Source: Trichoplusia ni
Lineage: Eukaryota > Arthropoda > Insecta > Lepidoptera > Noctuidae
NCBI RefSeq assembly: GCF_003590095.1
Contig: NC_039480.1
Span: forward strand, 14,051,328-14,115,327
Direction: 5' to 3'
Length of the DNA stretch: 64,000 bases
Shown: positions 21,353 to 36,400 of the stretch, piece by piece
How positions within the stretch are numbered: position 1 is the stretch's first letter
Layout: every line of letters begins with the position of its first letter
Program-made: the position numbers and the translations under genes
Notes under the pieces: generated by a model
What the model saw: only the letters and a program-made list of their open reading frames with translations
Database searches by the model: none
What the model was told of the DNA's origin: nothing

Positions 21353-21447
21353 ATGGAGCCGTGGCGATTATTTTGGACAATATTTTTGGGTGTTTTATGC
21401 AGAGCGGAGGCGGGGTTGATGGGCGATCAGTGCGACTGGACTGGCAG
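21353..21447 (+). CDS. Metrnl: Meteorin-like exon 1 (signal peptide)
   Basis: Start ATG in context aaat-ATG-g, then signal peptide, then GDQCDWTG; ends two bases into a serine codon at donor ag|gtatgt. The Cys-Trp pair right after the signal peptide fits the family. Confidence 0.88.
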
Positions 21448-24400
21448 GTATGTTGATGTCGAAAGCTCTATGGTCTATTGTTTGGCATACTTTTTTCATC
21501 AATTTCAAATTTGAATGCAGAAAGTTTATCAGTAATTAGACATAATTGCACTGTTGTTCTCTAGCTTGACCTAATAGATGTTTTTATTGTTATTGTATTT
21601 TACGATGCTTAACTATTCACATGAATAAGTATTAATACAGTAATTATTTGTAATTTACTAGACGGTTGGCAATTATTGTTTTTTATTTTATTTCCAATAG
21701 GTATTTTAAGTAATTGCAAACATTAGTTATTGTTTGCGTGGAGTATTATAGCTTAGTCATTAAACCTGTAAACGGCCTTAAAACGTGCCTTAATTTAATC
21801 GCAATGATTTTTAATTTAATTTCCATATTATTTCTAAAAAACGCTTACAACACATACGTACGTATTGTTTCGACTAATTAGTATAGTTACCGTAAGAACT
21901 ATTTCTATCTTCATTTCCATCCCAGTGACTCATCGATCCCTCAAAATTAAATCAACAACTCCTTAATGATCAGGCAAAAACGAATGTGTAAGATTCCAAT
22001 AAGTATGGAGAATTCGCGCGGAATCTCATTTGGAAATAATCTGAATATAACAATCCTGTCCCGCGGCGATTCCCTCGAAGGGGTAATTTGGCTAATAAAG
22101 CCCAAATCTCCAAAACATTTGCCATCGCGTGTGCCACGTTATTAACAAGCTTTGATGTTAGTCAAATGATTAATTCACGAATACCTGATACGACATTTTT
22201 ATCATATTTAATCTACCCTCATTTTTGTGTTCGAATTGATTAAAGAATTTAAATATTTATTATTTAAAAATACTTGTAATTATGTATGCCATTCACATTA
22301 GACTAAGCAGAACTATTTACATTACTCAAAATGCAATTTAAAGGACAGGTAAAATAAAAAGTTAATATCATAGCGTAAAAACATATACTTCCTACAACAA
22401 GACCACCGGCATTACTCAACGTGTATATTAAAAGGAGATAAAGATAAACTACGTCACAGTACTATGATTGATCGCAGCGCACTCGAGTCGAGCTCATTAC
22501 TCTACCAACTCACCCCACTACATAGTTCATATGCCATTCGTAATCGATGTCCTGATGTCAACAGTGTCAACACGTACTAACATTAAAACAAAATAATTGT
22601 TATTGTTAATGGGGCCCGGAAATGTAGTCAAATGAGGGCTCGATTACGGAACAAAAATCAACAAGTGGGGTTTCCCTGTAGGGGCGGCGGCGTGGGAAAC
22701 CGAAATGGAAACTGTTCTCGCCAACCGGGCAACCCTAGCTTATGTGACCCATCCGGCTAAAAGGGTGGCTCGCCCTCGACGTATCGATGTGCTATATTAA
22801 TTTACAGAAATACAATAACACTAAAATATTTTAAACGTTATAGATTATTAAAATAGTTATAGTTGAAAAGTTTACTGTTTCAAACAATGTAGAAGTTAAT
22901 GTATCTTCATTTTATTACAGACAACTTTTAAACATGTTAGTGTATAAAAACTATAGGTACTAAATGGCTTGAAAACTCGGTCTTATACTTATACCTACCA
23001 TATGTATACCATCAGTTTTAGTAAACTACTAACTACCGGCCAGATCTTTACCAAACATTGCATAACCCGACATGTGATAGTAACACCTACTAACACTGTT
23101 ACTTTAAATATAATGAGAAAGCTCACCCCATAACCAAGTAAAGTTCCCATCACAAAGTGTTTATTATTCTAATAAACAAACAGACCATCTTTACTATTTC
23201 CCAGATCAATGAATCACATGATCACGGCGTTTCAGAAATAACAAGTAATTATAAACATTTACATCACTATTAAACATACAAGCCTTTTTATGGTTCGTCT
23301 ATTTCAATAAAGCTTTGACATAATTTGATCTCTTTATTGGCATGTAAAGGACACCGCACTGTATTTAGTACTGTGGAGGATAATAAAGTTTAGTTATCTC
23401 GGCTTAATTTCAAAGGCACGATAATATCTAAGTGCAAAAGGTACGCACAAATAACCGTGAAGATGATAATGTGCAGAGGCTGCAAAAAGCAAATTGAGTG
23501 TCAATGTACCAGCATCAGTGTGAACGTTGAGGAGCATTCAAGTTCATACATTAATATTTATTAGGGAGGGAAGAGTGAACCGAAGGGGACCGGGATCTGT
23601 TTATTATAATATCCTCCTATTATAACGCGTTCGCACGATATGCTCCAATCTGACTGATTGGTGTTCAGCGCCGATTGTATGAACCCTCCATATAATGTTT
23701 GTTGGGCATAAACATATTTTATTATACAAATGAATGATGGGGATAACATCCTTCTGATTTTCAACCTCAAGAGAATGTTAAACGATACTAACACTTTGAA
23801 TAAATGGTAGCAAATCTCTAAGAGCAAAACATTAACTGGATGTAAATTGATTGACCCTCGTTCTGACGTCAAATATGCAGTGAATTATAATTGGCTAATT
23901 AAATTGCCCCACGCAAGTGCATCTTAGCGACGGATGTGCGTAATGACTGTGACAACTGAACGTCACGAAAAACAACTAACACGCGCAAAATGTACACTCA
24001 AAGAAACCAAAAGTATCATTTGTCAAAGTCACGGGTAATGGGAATTACAAGACTGACGCCGTCGGGCATGCAGCTCTTATCAAATTCCAGGGGTAAGAAA
24101 CATATTATGAAGGTGTACTTTTTAAATATTTTTATCAAGCCCTTTGAGACAAAAAAGAACAATGTAATGCACGAAGATAAAAGTTAAACACCCATAAAAT
24201 GCTTTTATCTAACTTTGAAACGTCTGGCGCCTTTGGACACAACGACTCCACAAGTGACTTGACTTCTAACAATGACCAAGTCACTAAGTAGATAAGTGGC
24301 CACTGCACAAAAAATTGGCATACAAATATGGCTTCGAAATTTCTATTATCTGTTTATGTCCTCGTAACCAGTCAACCGTTTATCCCCGACAGCATTTTGA

Positions 24401-27400
24401 TGCGTCATTTTACACAAAATTTAATAACCATTAATACCGCGTATTTAAGCAATTATATAGCTATGGAAAGACATTAAATATAATTTAGCGATAAGTTAAA
24501 ACTATTCTTAGACACATCTGAAATGCTAAGTCTATGAGATAACATGCGATCATGTGTGAGAACATTTATTAAGTAACGTCGAAAAAACAAACAGCAAAAA
24601 AGCAATTTAGTTTTGGGATACATCATTAGTTCGTTTGGTAATTATAAACTATTATAAGCTTATTTCAAATTATATGTCTAAACAGATCTAATACGGGGCT
24701 AGAATAAAATATACAAAAATAAAAACTGCAAACAAAACATTCTTCTATTGTGATTACATGTTACCTAGTTGTGGTATCAGTAACAAAACATACATTGTTA
24801 TTTATGGGAAAATCATGTTTGCGGGTTTACTTCCTGAATTTGACCCATATATTGAACGTAACTAACCACGAAATGCGGATGTCACTATCTCAATATTTGT
24901 GTAATGGTTAGTCACGATAAAAACATCAGATGGTGTGGTGGACTGCGCAGCCGCGGGCTCTCACGCTCTCCATATGGTGAAGTTGCGAACGTCGCGTTAC
25001 GCTGTTTTACGATTCCGCTTGTTCCTGGAAGAAGTTCCCGTTCCATATACCACAGAGGTTCATTGTCATTAGTGATTAACATTTGCGATTCCACTGCTCG
25101 GATCGACTAACCAGGACTTTTCACATGGGATGGTCATGGGAACTTGTGGGAATATGTTCGTTACGCTGAAAGAAAACAAGCATCACATGTTGCTGTATGA
25201 AATCACGGTTATTTTTAAGCGACGATTGTTTTTATTCGCTCGCCAATTGAGGGCAATCAGCGACACGTGTTCCGTTCGAGATGCTCGCCTTAGGCATCTA
25301 TTGAGCTCGTTGATAGCACGTCTAGTCAAATAAATGATATAAAACTGACCGAGAGTGGTCCGCTCTTATTAAGAACAATTTATTTTTCGTTGTTGATGAA
25401 CATGATATACGTCATGAAATGGTGAAAAGATTTTTCTGATTGGAATGATGAATTTATTAAAGTTCGTCTGTAGTCCGTATTGAAATCTTTTCCCAAGACA
25501 CTTGAAATGGATACTAATTACCAGATACAATAATCTACAGTCCTCATATCTGTATGTAACTCTACTGACAGAGAATTTTTATTATGCTCTCAAGCTCAAA
25601 TCACAGAGATAATGGGTGCACGTTAGTTGATCGCTGAAGCGTAATCCAATGCTTGTGCCATGTGTCCACTTATCTTTTTGTCGTGAAGTTTGAGAACATT
25701 CTTAACTGAATAATACCTACCCACCCAACATACACAAGTTTTTCGGCGTTGATTGTTGTAACGATTGTGACCTACTTCGATTGGTATTAGTCATACTCAG
25801 TACATATACTTGCTACTATTTTGAAAGTGTTTTAGAGTTGCTATTGCACAACTGCATTCTACAGTAGGGTTTCTTTCAAATAAGAATGTTTGGCGTGTTT
25901 AATAAGGTGGTAATTTCCCAAGTATAAAGCTAATTGTTTCGTTTACATTGAACACGGCGTTCTTTGAATGGAACAGAGCTAGGTAATTAACGACGGATTG
26001 TAGGACGGCATTGTGTTGTAGGTCAGATGAAGCCCCGCTTTGTGTCGCTACTGTTTATCTTTGAAATTTGTTCCCGGAGATTTTCTGTTTCTACACTAAT
26101 TATACAGGTGATAACCGTAATGTACGCGGAGCAATCGCGGTACCATTTGATCAATATCTATTTTTATGACTTTCAACTAATAGACACCTACGTGTTGCTC
26201 TCACGGATACAATAGAGAATGTTGCGTTAACTCAATATATGATTTATGTAAGTAAACAGGTTTCCAGTTAATTACTATTCGAACAAACTAAACTCCGTTT
26301 GTAACACCAAATGGGCCGATTGTAAACAGTGTGATATTAAATTATATTTTTATTTCATGTCGAGTACCCACAAACCGGAGATCTCAACAGTTTAATACAA
26401 CGTTAGCTTTGCTAAAAATATTGGAATTCGGGATCAACAGGACCTTTTGAATAATGCATTAGGCGCGTCTGGTCCATTATTAGTGACGGTGCGCAGGCGC
26501 AGCGCGGGCCTTGCCGCACGAGCTGCATATTAATGCGGCACAATTTCGTCGGCATGCTGTCAATATAATATTTCATTCGAATGTGTTTCCGAAAGATATT
26601 CATTTGATATATTCCTTGTCACATAAAAATCATGCTAAGAATAAATTATGCCTATTCACCTTTACCTCTTATCATCTTTTAAGATTACTTTCAAAACATA
26701 AAGCTGCTTACTGCCTACGCATGTTTAAAGAGACAACATTAAAATCGTATACTTTTAAGTTAATATATGCAGTGTATGTAATTATAATGCCTCGTTAACG
26801 ACGGCACGGGCCGGTTTTGACGTAATTTGATGCTGATCATACGAGACGATGGGTCCAGGCGACCAAACTCCGGACGAGACTTGAAAGTCCTGTCATCTGT
26901 CAATCCATTGCACATGTGTTGCGCACGTACTTACACGATAGGACATACGGACATGCCACCCAGAGGAAGGAAGCTAACACCAATGGTTTCGGCGCGAAAC
27001 ATTTTCGGAAAACGAAATTATTTTTTCTTGAAACAACTAACCAGTGACTTCGGGATAATAGTATCATTTTTATTTGATTTTGCATTTACTGGTCCAGCAT
27101 TTAGGACCATCATCGGTTTGCAGCAAAAAACAAGTGAGCGGAGACCAACCGATTATAATGTAAAAAGAGGTTCGCGGTCGTTCCATAACCGATTGCAAAT
27201 GGCAACTGCCGCAGGCCCTGCTGCGCCATTTATAGCTCTTCGCAATCTCAACTGCTTAAAAAAACCATGCAACAATTTTCTTCGGTGGATCGCTCCCTAT
27301 CTATCGTTCGTCCCAAGCTTATAATTAAATGAGATAAGTTGCCGAAAGACAATGAAAATTCGGTGTCACAAAAACACCCAAACGCCGCGGTCTGTCTTCA

Positions 27401-30370
27401 AAATGCCTGCGCGTAACATTCGATGGTGCCTCCTGTTTTTGTAATATAGATATCTTATATAGCAGAGACTCTTTTATATGGTTTCGTTGGGTATTCAAAA
27501 TGTATGCAGAAACTCTACTATTAGTATTGTTTTATTATGGTTCGGAGGATATAACGAAAAGACTTTGAGGAGTTACGACCTAGCATACGTAGCCGCTTTT
27601 TAAATTAAGACTGGAATGCCATAAAGTGAGCTCAGCTCTCATATAATAACTCGTTTTGTTTACACAACGACCTGAGGCCCATAGCCGTGGCGACACAACA
27701 ATGGCTGGCCACTGAGCTTATGCCGACGTCCGTTAAGATTTCGTCCGATAATGGACTAAATTGGCCTCAGTTTGCTTAATAAGGTGTATTAACTTTGTAT
27801 CGGTGACAATCGTGTTTTACGTTTGCGGCGAGTTGAAGTTTTTTATCGTTATATTCTCTTACATTTAAGTATTGTATGGGCTATTGAAGCCGCTTTATGA
27901 ATCCTTCTTGCATCCGCGGAGATACCTTCACTTCCTTTTATGATTTCATGTTAGCTTGCTTAATTCCGCCCGAATGCGCTTAGCTACGCTTGAAAAGTAG
28001 GTGTAACTTAATACATCGACACACGATACTACGAAAGGGACGACGCGATGCGACGGATTTTAACACGTTATTTTCTTTAAAAAATATTGAGTTCATGTAC
28101 AGCAGCTACCTACGTAATGTTTTGTCAGCGCAATGAACATTGAAAGGCGCGTAGTCAGATATTACAAATGCAGCGACACTGGCACAGACTCTTATCAAAT
28201 TGAGCACGACAGCGGCGGGTACACGAGTACCAATAATATTGTATAGCTATAAGGTATGGACAGCCGCTTGGATTTATGGGACTGGTCCGGTAAGCGGCTT
28301 AGCAGCTACCACAATAAGAACGCCACGATCACTGGGGCTTTTCACACCTCCTTGTTTGGGCCGCACGTTAGCGTTCACGCCTTGTGTGTATCTACCCTTA
28401 AAGTTCGCGCCTTACCTTTACATATCATGTATTCATTATGTAAAGGCTTTTTTATTTTTATTTGAGGTGGTCACCGCTGCCCTTTTACTCTTATGGAATC
28501 TCGGACGGCGGCATATATATTGTTGTGAGGTTTTGTAAAAAGTCTGTTAACTTCTTGGAAGTGAATTCTAAAATGAGGTATGTACGCAGGTTAAGTGACT
28601 ACATTATAAATGTTGTTTTGTGACCAGTATTCGCAACGAAAGTCGACTCACATGACCTTAATGAGCAGTCAATTCACTTTTACCGAGCTTCTTTGCACTA
28701 TTAGGGTAAATGCAATAAACCTAGTTGGTATGCCTGTTTACTTGCTATTCGTTACTGCCTTTTCTGTACACGTGATTAATTCATAAGCATTCGCAATCGA
28801 CTATATTACTCACATTACATTTGTACACTCATTTACTTACACATAGGTACAAGTACCGCATAGCTGATAAGATGGAAAACTCAGCTATGCTAGTATTTGC
28901 TTGGCGTGGATCAAGTACTAAATAATAATGGCACAACGCAACTCTATGTATTACGTTAAATAGAGAGATCGATGTGTGAGAGTCTGAATGACCTTTCGAC
29001 GAGTCATCAATCAGTTGGCAGTGGTCTGTATCACAATGAGAGTCGATGCTGCGTCCTGCGTGACTCAGGGTCGTGCTTGTTAATCGTGAGCCAGCCGCCA
29101 TTGTTCAAGTGAAAGTTGACATTACGAGCGTTTTGCGTGTTACCAAAACATCATTATACGAGATGACAATAATTTGTACGTTTCCATTCGAATTAACGTC
29201 TAAAGAAACTGATACATTTGACTCCGAGATATAACATTGGTAGCTCTAAGTCTGTGTGTAATTGCACCGTTTTTTAATTTATTGGTACTACTTGGATAGC
29301 GAATAAAACAAGAATAATATAGAGCCCACTATCATTATATCTGCAAAATATTGCAGCAGAAAATAGATTTCGTTAATAAAATTAATTATTTTAATACCAA
29401 AATGAGAATGAAAATGGTTTCATCAATTAAATTTGTCTTAACATAGCTCGTTATCGACATTATAATTGTTAAGTCTTAATAATCTTAATAATACCCGGCT
29501 GATCATGTACCAAGTCTTCTTATGTCTGACAATGGTTATTATCGTAATGGACCTTCATAATATCAGAGATAAGTAATGTCTCCATTATAGTCGATGTAAT
29601 TGCAAGAGGTTTTGTTGTCAGTTAATCAAAATTGCATTACGTATCATTTCGTCACGGGGACACGGGCCCACGCCGACAATCGCGAGCAAAAAAGTCGCAT
29701 TCATTTGACATACCTGAGTATCGCTAGTGCGATTCTTTATGATTGATGGCACAATTTATTGAGACTGCAGTGATGATGAGGTGGATGCGTTTTTACCTCG
29801 CTTGTCACTGCTAATGTTAGGAAAGCTCTTATATTTCTTTACTTCTGTAATAGGTAATTATTGTTGATTTACGTCGTCTATTAGATGTGAAAGACGAAGC
29901 ACCTTTAAAGCGTTTCATTTAAGAACATGCGATAGCTTGCAGTAGACTAGAAGCTGTGCTAGAAGTACAAGTATTGAGATGTTAGCTTCACTGTAATTAT
30001 TACAGGTATGTTAGCGAGATAGTGCACCTGCGTGACATTACAATGGAGCATTATCGAGTGTTTACTGTTAATATTTAGATATAGCCAATGGCGAGGTTCG
30101 GACGTGGGCGGTGCGGGCTGGTGTCTAACGAGTTATGTAAACACGCCGCGAGAGGTGACCACTGCGCTATATGCGCACACGCCGACAGAATAACTCCAAG
30201 TAGCTAAGTTCTAGCGGTTAAGGGTGAGGTGTCATTTCTGAGATGTCTAGTCATTGTTTACTTATTTATACATGCGCCGACGTTATATACCGAAGTAATG
30301 TGTATGCATAATCTGGAGTATTTTATATTCAGTTCAATATCCCTACTTAATATTATAAATGCGAAATTAA

Positions 30371-30407
<37 letters not shown>

Positions 30408-33400
30408 ACGCTTTCATGTCTAAACCACTGAACGGATTTTAATGAAATTAGGTACAGAGATAGAGTTGACCTTGAGAAAAAACATATGATAGTTTTTATC
30501 CCGGACTTTTGAAGAGTTCTCTTGGAAACGCGATATAACCGACCGACCGAAAGCTAGTAAGAAAATAAAAATAGTTGTGACACGCGGAAGGCAACGATAA
30601 AACATATCGAATTCACTAGACCAACATTCGATGTAAAATTTATTTGCGTTAGAATAACTGTAACTTAAAAACTTTGACAATAGATAAGGAAATAAAACAG
30701 GAATGTTTGCGTAGGATGTGGATTGTGGACGGTCGCGTTGGAGTTCGGTCTAAATATTTTATTTGCACGAGCTCCTCGGACAAAGGCCTGTTTGTGGTCC
30801 ACCATTGTGTGGGGTTTAGTGGTTTCTAAACAACACCACGTACGTGCCAGCGCACAGAACGTTGAGCCGGACCATACAAGAAATATGCGATCGATACCAC
30901 TTATATCTCTCTATTAATTGTTATTGGAACCTCATAAATAACACAAAATACTTTTTAAGCGCTATTAAATAAATGCTGCGCAAATGGATAGCAATTTAAA
31001 TACAATCTTAGTAATATGCAATAAGATGAAATAAATATAATTATCAGGTCTTATTCTTAAATATCATTTGCATCGCAACTCAGTTGTTTTTCATCTAAAA
31101 TTCCTGCTAAAATAAACGTTTTTCATCGAAGTTCATTTTACTCCGCTCGTGGTATTGTTGAATCAAGACTGTGAAATAAGATATTGTTTGCTGAACACTC
31201 GCAGAGACCACGCCACTACACTGGCTTTATGCCTAAATCATAATATTTTCCTTTCCGAGCCGATTCCAATAAAATAACTATTGGAATGGTACCATCTAAG
31301 GTGGACAGGGTACCGTATTTTACAACGAGTAAATCGAGAGCCGTATAAGCGTGCACTCGGATTCTGATACTCTTATAAAAATAAAGTCGATTGAATTTGA
31401 AAAGGGATCAAAATATCGTAAGCTCTTATTTGAATTCTGATGCTATGAATTCAAACGAGGAAGGTCAATAGGATCTTATTAGATTTAATAAAAATACTGC
31501 AGACAGATGGAATATAAATTTGTGAAATATTTAGCCTTCATAAATCACAAGTGGGATATAAATCACAATTAAAAACACATTGTGTAGCAAGAAAAGGATG
31601 CGAATATCTGTGTAGCCGTGCGGCTGCGGCGTCATCTTGCTTAATTTACGAAGGCGGCCTTTGGTATCACGCTAATTGGGTCCTAGTTCTGACTAAGCGG
31701 ACACTCTGTTTCAATGTAACTCATTTGCATACCTCCAGCCATACGTACCGACCTAGAACAGTCCACGCAGAGCCGTACATAAATACATATTATACAAAGC
31801 TTTAAATCCAACAGACGAACACGTTTATCGACTAATCAACCTTTTATGATTTTATAACCGTTTAGTGTTACCTGCGCTTTGAGTTTATTGGACGTAAATT
31901 TTTAGGTTCGTCCAGTAAATGAAAATGTTCGGCTAGATATATTCGGATCGATGTCCAAATTATCTTCTTATTTATAGCTATCAATTAGTTTCGAGTGAGG
32001 CGGCGCGGCGGCGAGCGAGTCATTAGTGGTAATTAAGTACGTAGGCAAATAACAGAAATATGACAGTACACGTATATTATACCTCCATGTCTTATACAAT
32101 ATACTTACTTTTAAGATTGCGCCAGTAATTTATGTTCTCAGTTTCTGGACGTTGTAAAACTTTGTAGTGTAGCCGTTGCGACAATAACGTGAATTTAAAT
32201 AAACGGCTCCAATCCGTTCGGGTTACGACATCGTTCCTTTCTATTCTCCTTGTTCCGACTAGCTGTCGATATTATCTTAGGTCTGATTTTATAGATATCC
32301 GATACCCCATTACGTGGGTGTAGTTAGAATTGTTGCAAACGTAGACATATTTTAATGAGGTCGGTAAATCAAATGGAATAATCCGAGTGGCTGTGCGGCG
32401 CGTGCCACAAGGCCGGTCAACTGAAGGAGTCAGATATCCTGGCGGTCTCGCTCGCGCGCTCCGCCGCTGTACGTCGCGCGCTCTATAAGGCCTGCCAACT
32501 ATTATGATTACTCTTTAATGGTGATTTGACCTGTTTGGCAAGCGGTACGCGTTCGTCATTGCTGTCGTTACACCATATAGAAGCACGTGGCTGTGTACGG
32601 CAGTGCATACGACACCGGACACCGCTATGACTTTATTCAAATCGAGCTTCGTAAAAAATATCCTAGCCATATACAGATAAGTGGTTTCGCAATCTGAATG
32701 ACGTATTTGGTAGGATGTCAGAGTTTGGTGTTCATTTACCTACATGTACACATCTCGATGTTATTTGGGCCAATTAAAATCAGCCAGTGTATGCAGTGTG
32801 CGAAGGATTTCGAGATTGCGTACACATGTCGATTTTAATTGGATATTTTGAGTGAAACATATATGCATACATAAACAAAATTCGCGGTTGTTGAACAAAA
32901 GTGTGCCGGCGCATTCGCATTCTTAGTCATAAAATAATACTTACAAGTTTAGCAGGATCGCATTGGCAATAGCCGGGGGCGTTCTGTCTTGGCTCGGGTC
33001 CACCGTTAAATAATAACAAGCATGTACGTAGTTCCACTGGGCTATAAATTGCCCGCTGCCGGCGGGCACGGGGCACGCAATACCAATGCGGAAAATATTA
33101 TGGTGTTCTGTATAGGTAGAGCGGCTCTACGGGTTGCCAGCGGCCATGTAAAGCCTACTATTGTTGCTGCTCCGGAGTTGTCAAGCCAGTCGTTTGAACG
33201 GTTACGTAGTGAAATACTTAGAGCTGAGAGCTATTGTGCCTTTGTTCATGTACTTTATTTAACTATGTTCTTAGTATAAAGGCACTTAGTTGTTAGATTA
33301 GTGTTATAGCAGGGTATAACCCAATATTGATTTTTAAAGTATTAGAGGCATAGCTAAAGCTGTGATTAATATAATCTTATAAGTACAAGTTTTTTTTACT

Positions 33401-36400
33401 AAACTCAAGATAAGTAAAAAAGGCTTTCATCGTAAACGGAGCCAGAGTTGTGGCTTCCCTTCCAGGCGGTCGAGCATTTAGTCGCGGTACATTCCGCCCT
33501 ATTGTGAGTGACCACGGAACGCGCCCGACCACACCGCATTACATAGCACTTATTAAACATCAGACACTTTGGACACGGGACAAAGTTTTTGTAGAGACAC
33601 CACAGATTGGTGATCTATGAGCCTCGAAACAAGTTCTATCGTTAATCAACTAACTGGAAAGTGTCCACTTTTCTTTTTATTACTTAGAAGTTGGTCTTCC
33701 AACGGCGGCGGCTTTTTATACTACTGTATTTAGTTTCAAACTTTCTTCACGCACGCGATGGCATGTAATCTTTTCTCGTGTCAATTTAAGTAGCTATATT
33801 GTGGCTTCAAGGCTGTGGGCGTAGTATTTTTATTGAACAATATACTCATATAAAAGGTTCATGTATAAAAATGTAAGCACACAAATTAATAAAAAGAAAT
33901 CTAAATTCATCCACATTTCACACTGAAGTGCGAGTCGTTGATGTCTTTTGTTCGGAGTGAAAGCTTTCATTAGAAATTATTATTAGCATCGCATAATTAA
34001 ACAAACAAGTATGTACGCTAAATTAAATTAATTGCTTCTATACATAGAGGAAACAAACAATTAAAATAACCATTGAATTCGTTAATGATTGATGAGCTAC
34101 AAAACAACTGAATGATGCGTGTGTTACACACACGTCATGACGTGTCGAAATAAAAAACAAATGAAAGTATTGTTGTTCTAAATCCTTGATTCAAAGTAGT
34201 TAAATGAGATGAATATTAAAACAATAGAAAGTGTAAAAATATTTAAATAGGGCATCGAAATAGTAAGTGAAGTTAGCAAACCGCACGATGGGTTCTCACG
34301 GCTGCTTGCGTATTCCGTTGTCGTGTGCGCGTGAGAATCCTGGCCTAAAACATGCGGGTTTGTGAACTCCCTAATATTTATGTATCGTACACTTCTCTTG
34401 TTTAATAGGGCAACTTATATAAGCGGCGTTAAGCTGTGCGGAGTAGTATTTATAGCAAACAATGTAGAAATAAAAAAATAAAAAAAATAAAATATTGCAA
34501 TTTTAAACTTACTGTATAATACACATTCACAAAAATGATGTAAGTGGTAAACAGTAGTCAAATTCCGCTTTTTGTTCAAATTATTCAGGAGTTATTGCCG
34601 CGGTCTCATATTCTACTAACATAATTATATTTGTTTCTGTTACCCGACCCTAAATTACGCACGACTTATAATTGTAACAAATTTGATTGCATATAACCAC
34701 AAATCGCACTATTTATTTGCTCTTTTCGCTATAATGACAATTTATTCTACTCTATCTGACTTATCCTAGAATATCGCTCTACTTTGATATTCACGAAGCC
34801 TTATACCAATGGACTAAGGTTCATTTTCGTAATTCATTATTTTTGATCGTACTATTCCTACCTTCTTATATAAGTATAACGCTTGCACGTAAACACGCTA
34901 TTTTAGAAGACGTTTCCTAAGCCGGCCAGACAGCTATTATGGCTTAAACACATTTAGATAAAGCCACTTAGTTTATAGCTCCACAATCAAGACCGTTAGT
35001 ATTTCTAGATTTGTTAAAGATATGCAATAACTAGACCAGTTTAAGTGTTCTCTATAAATATGGAGCTTTCCAACATTTACATAAGAACTACTTTTACAAT
35101 CGATTCTATAATTACGTAATCGATTTTACTCGTTACACATGTTTTATTACTCGATAACGCTCGATATGTTAACACCAATATATCGAAAGTTGTGGAACTA
35201 CAAGTTATCTCTACACCAATTATATGTTAGTAATTACGGGTAATATATTAATCTATTAGAAGTTTTATAATCATCGGCTTGTATGTCAATTGGTATTTAA
35301 AATAAGTGGTCAAGGGCGATAGGTACGTCCGTCGAACATTAACTAATAACCACTTTTTATACTTATTAATTCATCTACATAATTGTTATTAGACAACGTG
35401 ATGTTTTGAGTTATTGTGTAATTTATACATTTTTTTTCAAACTATTTATGCGTTTATAACAGTTTCAGATTAAATTATTGTTCACTAACGTTTACCTTAC
35501 AATGCAAAGAAAATTAATAATTTTTCTGTGTTTCAAGTGTCAAATTCTTTTGTCAAAAGTTACAGCATATTATACTCAAATGCTATTAAAACTATATGTG
35601 TATTTATAACAGCGAAAAACCCATAATCTTGAACATAACGTCACACATAAGAGTATAAATTATGACCGCTTAACTCAAAGTAATCGGATGAGACAAACAT
35701 GTGGACAACACACCCAAACTCTTTGTTACACCCTCTTTGTACTCGCTATAAATCTCTGACGTAATTTAAAATTCTTATAATAAACAACAACTACGATTTA
35801 TATGGACATTACTTAAACATATGTCGTCGAACAAGTAATCTTCAAACTGGTAGTCACTAGCGTATGTATCTGTTCGAGATAGCTATATTAATGATGCGTC
35901 TTTTAGAATTCCTTAAAATATTGGGTAAGGAAAATACAAGGTCGAGTTCTCCAATCTGTCATCGATTTGTAGTTGGAGCGACCGAACGTCGATAGGAATA
36001 AAAACACTATTTTGTTCGTGAGATGATTCAAAGATACTGATACAATAAGTACTTATCCTAAATGGGCCTAGCTAGGAAATATTTAGTACACTAGAGTAAG
36101 CACAATGTAAGAATGTGTCCACTTTATCAAACTTTTATGTGTTCTGTATATTTATTTACCACAAATCTCATAATCTTACAAACATTCGTAAGTAACAAAA
36201 CTGGGTGATATATTGGCTCATAATTGACAGTCTGACAGGTAGACGTGTTGACTGACCATTCCAAACGTCACGCTGACAACTGTCCCAGCTGTCAGATAAA
36301 GCCGTGTGAACTAAGCTTATCTGCTCTGGAAACAGATCATGGATATAATCATTTTATGTGGGAAATTTATAAAATTATGCTTTTGGTAACTTTCGCTATT

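Noticed and set aside
26403..33279. A hidden protein-coding gene in the GC-richer part of the meteorin-like intron
   Set aside because: Frames are scattered over strands, lack splice structure and show no recognisable domains. Control sequence is a simpler reading.
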